Assembly (NCBI GenBank): GCA_903899795.1
Contig: CAIUKX010000599.1
Span: 1 to 14,335 of the forward strand
Reading direction: 5' to 3'
DNA length: 14,335 bases
Source: an uncultured Flavobacteriales bacterium
GTDB taxonomy: Bacteria > Bacteroidota > Bacteroidia > Flavobacteriales_D > Crocinitomicaceae
Positions 13,845 to 14,335 of this stretch are shown in pieces. Position 1 is the first letter of the stretch. Every line of letters begins with the position of its first letter. The notes beneath the pieces were generated by a model. It was not told the origin of the DNA. It was given only the letters and a program-made list of their open reading frames with translations, and did no database searches. The position numbers were made by a program, and so were the translations under genes.

Positions 13845-14335
13845 ATGAAATTTTTTCAATCCATATTACTCACTCGACTCTTTTTCGCCCTTTTTGGAGC
13901 GATCGTGATTTGCTTTGCCATGGCATTCATGTTTCCTTTCCTTCTATTTTGGGCGAAAGTTGGATTCGTCTCGTTAATGGGTTTCACAATTATTGATACA
14001 CTTCTGGTTTTTTCTTCCCGAACACCTCTTTCCTTCGAACGAAAAGTTTCACATCGTTTGAATTTAGGAGATGAAAATGAAGTTGAATTGATCGTCACAA
14101 ACCGAACCGTTCAACCCATTTCTTATCAACTAATTGAAGGATATCCAGTCCAAATGCAGGAACGTTCGAAAGTAATTACAGGAACTCTTTTACCATCGAA
14201 TACAAAATCATATCACTACAAATTCGTTCCGAAAGCCCGCGGTGAATACTTTTTCGAAGACGTATTTTTTATCATTTCTTCGCTCTTCAATCTGGCAGGG
14301 CGTAAGTTGGAAATTCCAGCGAAACAATCGTTTCA
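13845..14335 (+). CDS. DUF58 domain-containing protein (3' end outside window)
   Basis: The frame starts at the ATG at 13845, 4 nt after the moxR stop, and stays open to the window edge (163 full codons). The N-terminus has two close membrane helices (about 8-30 and 31-55) with a cytoplasmic turn. A beta-rich region follows, containing the DUF58 hallmarks HRLNLGDENEVELIVTN (70-86) and PKARGEYFFEDVF (129-141, the 'P-x-RG-x-Y' element), then SSLFNLAGRK (145-154), which corresponds to the usual 'DPLGL' stretch. The conserved DUF58 C-terminal part, expected to be VWA-like, lies outside the window. DUF58 proteins are the standard partners of MoxR ATPases, and their position directly after moxR is the rule. 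The beginning of the gene is intact. Confidence 0.9.
   Translation, partial: MKFFQSILLTRLFFALFGAIVICFAMAFMFPFLLFWAKVGFVSLMGFTIIDTLLVFSSRTPLSFERKVSHRLNLGDENEVELIVTNRTVQPISYQLIEGYPVQMQERSKVITGTLLPSNTKSYHYKFVPKARGEYFFEDVFFIISSLFNLAGRKLEIPAKQSF

Noticed and set aside
13856..14098. Minus-strand open frame over the DUF58 gene
   Set aside because: It is antisense to a frame with DUF58 hallmarks and membrane helices that runs to the window edge.
1..14335. CRISPR arrays, tRNA or rRNA genes, transposases
   Set aside because: I found no spaced direct repeats, cloverleaf-like sequence or transposase motif anywhere in the window.

Overview
The window looks like chromosomal DNA of a Bacteroidota bacterium, most likely Flavobacteriales (a Crocinitomicaceae/Fluviicola-type genome is my best guess, by inference). 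It is AT-rich and has few Shine-Dalgarno-like sites. It has candidate promoters of the Bacteroidota -33 TTG / -7 TAnnTTTG type. Exported proteins carry short N-terminal signals ending in FAQ, IAQ or a lipobox Cys. It also holds the DUF4129-DUF4350-MoxR-DUF58 gene set typical of the phylum.

Region 1 (1-1248) is very AT-rich and accessory-looking. It holds a 149-aa orphan with a coiled coil (TTG start), a convergent 71-aa XRE-type helix-turn-helix regulator, and a divergent 72-aa orphan. The roughly 100-bp regulator/orphan intergenic space carries a near-consensus Bacteroidota promoter. Two inverted repeats built from TATGAC/GTCATA half-sites lie there about five helical turns apart, and one spans the predicted transcription start of the 72-aa gene. 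A GC-rich hairpin at 1145-1158 separates this gene from ygiQ. The first 118 bases hold nothing I can assign.

Region 2 (1249-3147, minus strand) is a full-length YgiQ-family radical SAM protein with a CX3CX2C cluster and a second Cys cluster.

Region 3 (3289-8158, plus strand) is a two-gene unit: a 334-aa predicted lipoprotein with YD-repeat-like strands, overlapping by 11 nt a 1291-aa exported MORN-variant (YwqK-like) repeat protein with a Tyr/Asp/Glu-rich insert.

Region 4 (8220-14335, plus strand) is a tightly packed operon that runs off the window: a SpoIIM-family membrane protein with a large extra C-terminal membrane domain, a DUF4129 protein, a DUF4350 protein with an extra C-terminal two-helix plus PH-like module, a MoxR AAA+ ATPase, and a DUF58 protein (partial). 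Coding regions overlap by 17, 4 and 4 nt, and then there is a 4-nt gap. The likely theme is a MoxR ATPase acting with envelope-anchored partner proteins; the DUF58 protein would recruit or present the substrate. The biochemical function of this cluster is not established. The closest thing to an undescribed system here is this cluster with its two non-standard C-terminal membrane modules and its giant MORN-repeat neighbour. The usual RDD-family partner of SpoIIM is not in the window.

Several long open frames begin at TTG or at an upstream ATG that I consider false. The starts given here (3289, 4283, 10138) restore clean signal peptides.
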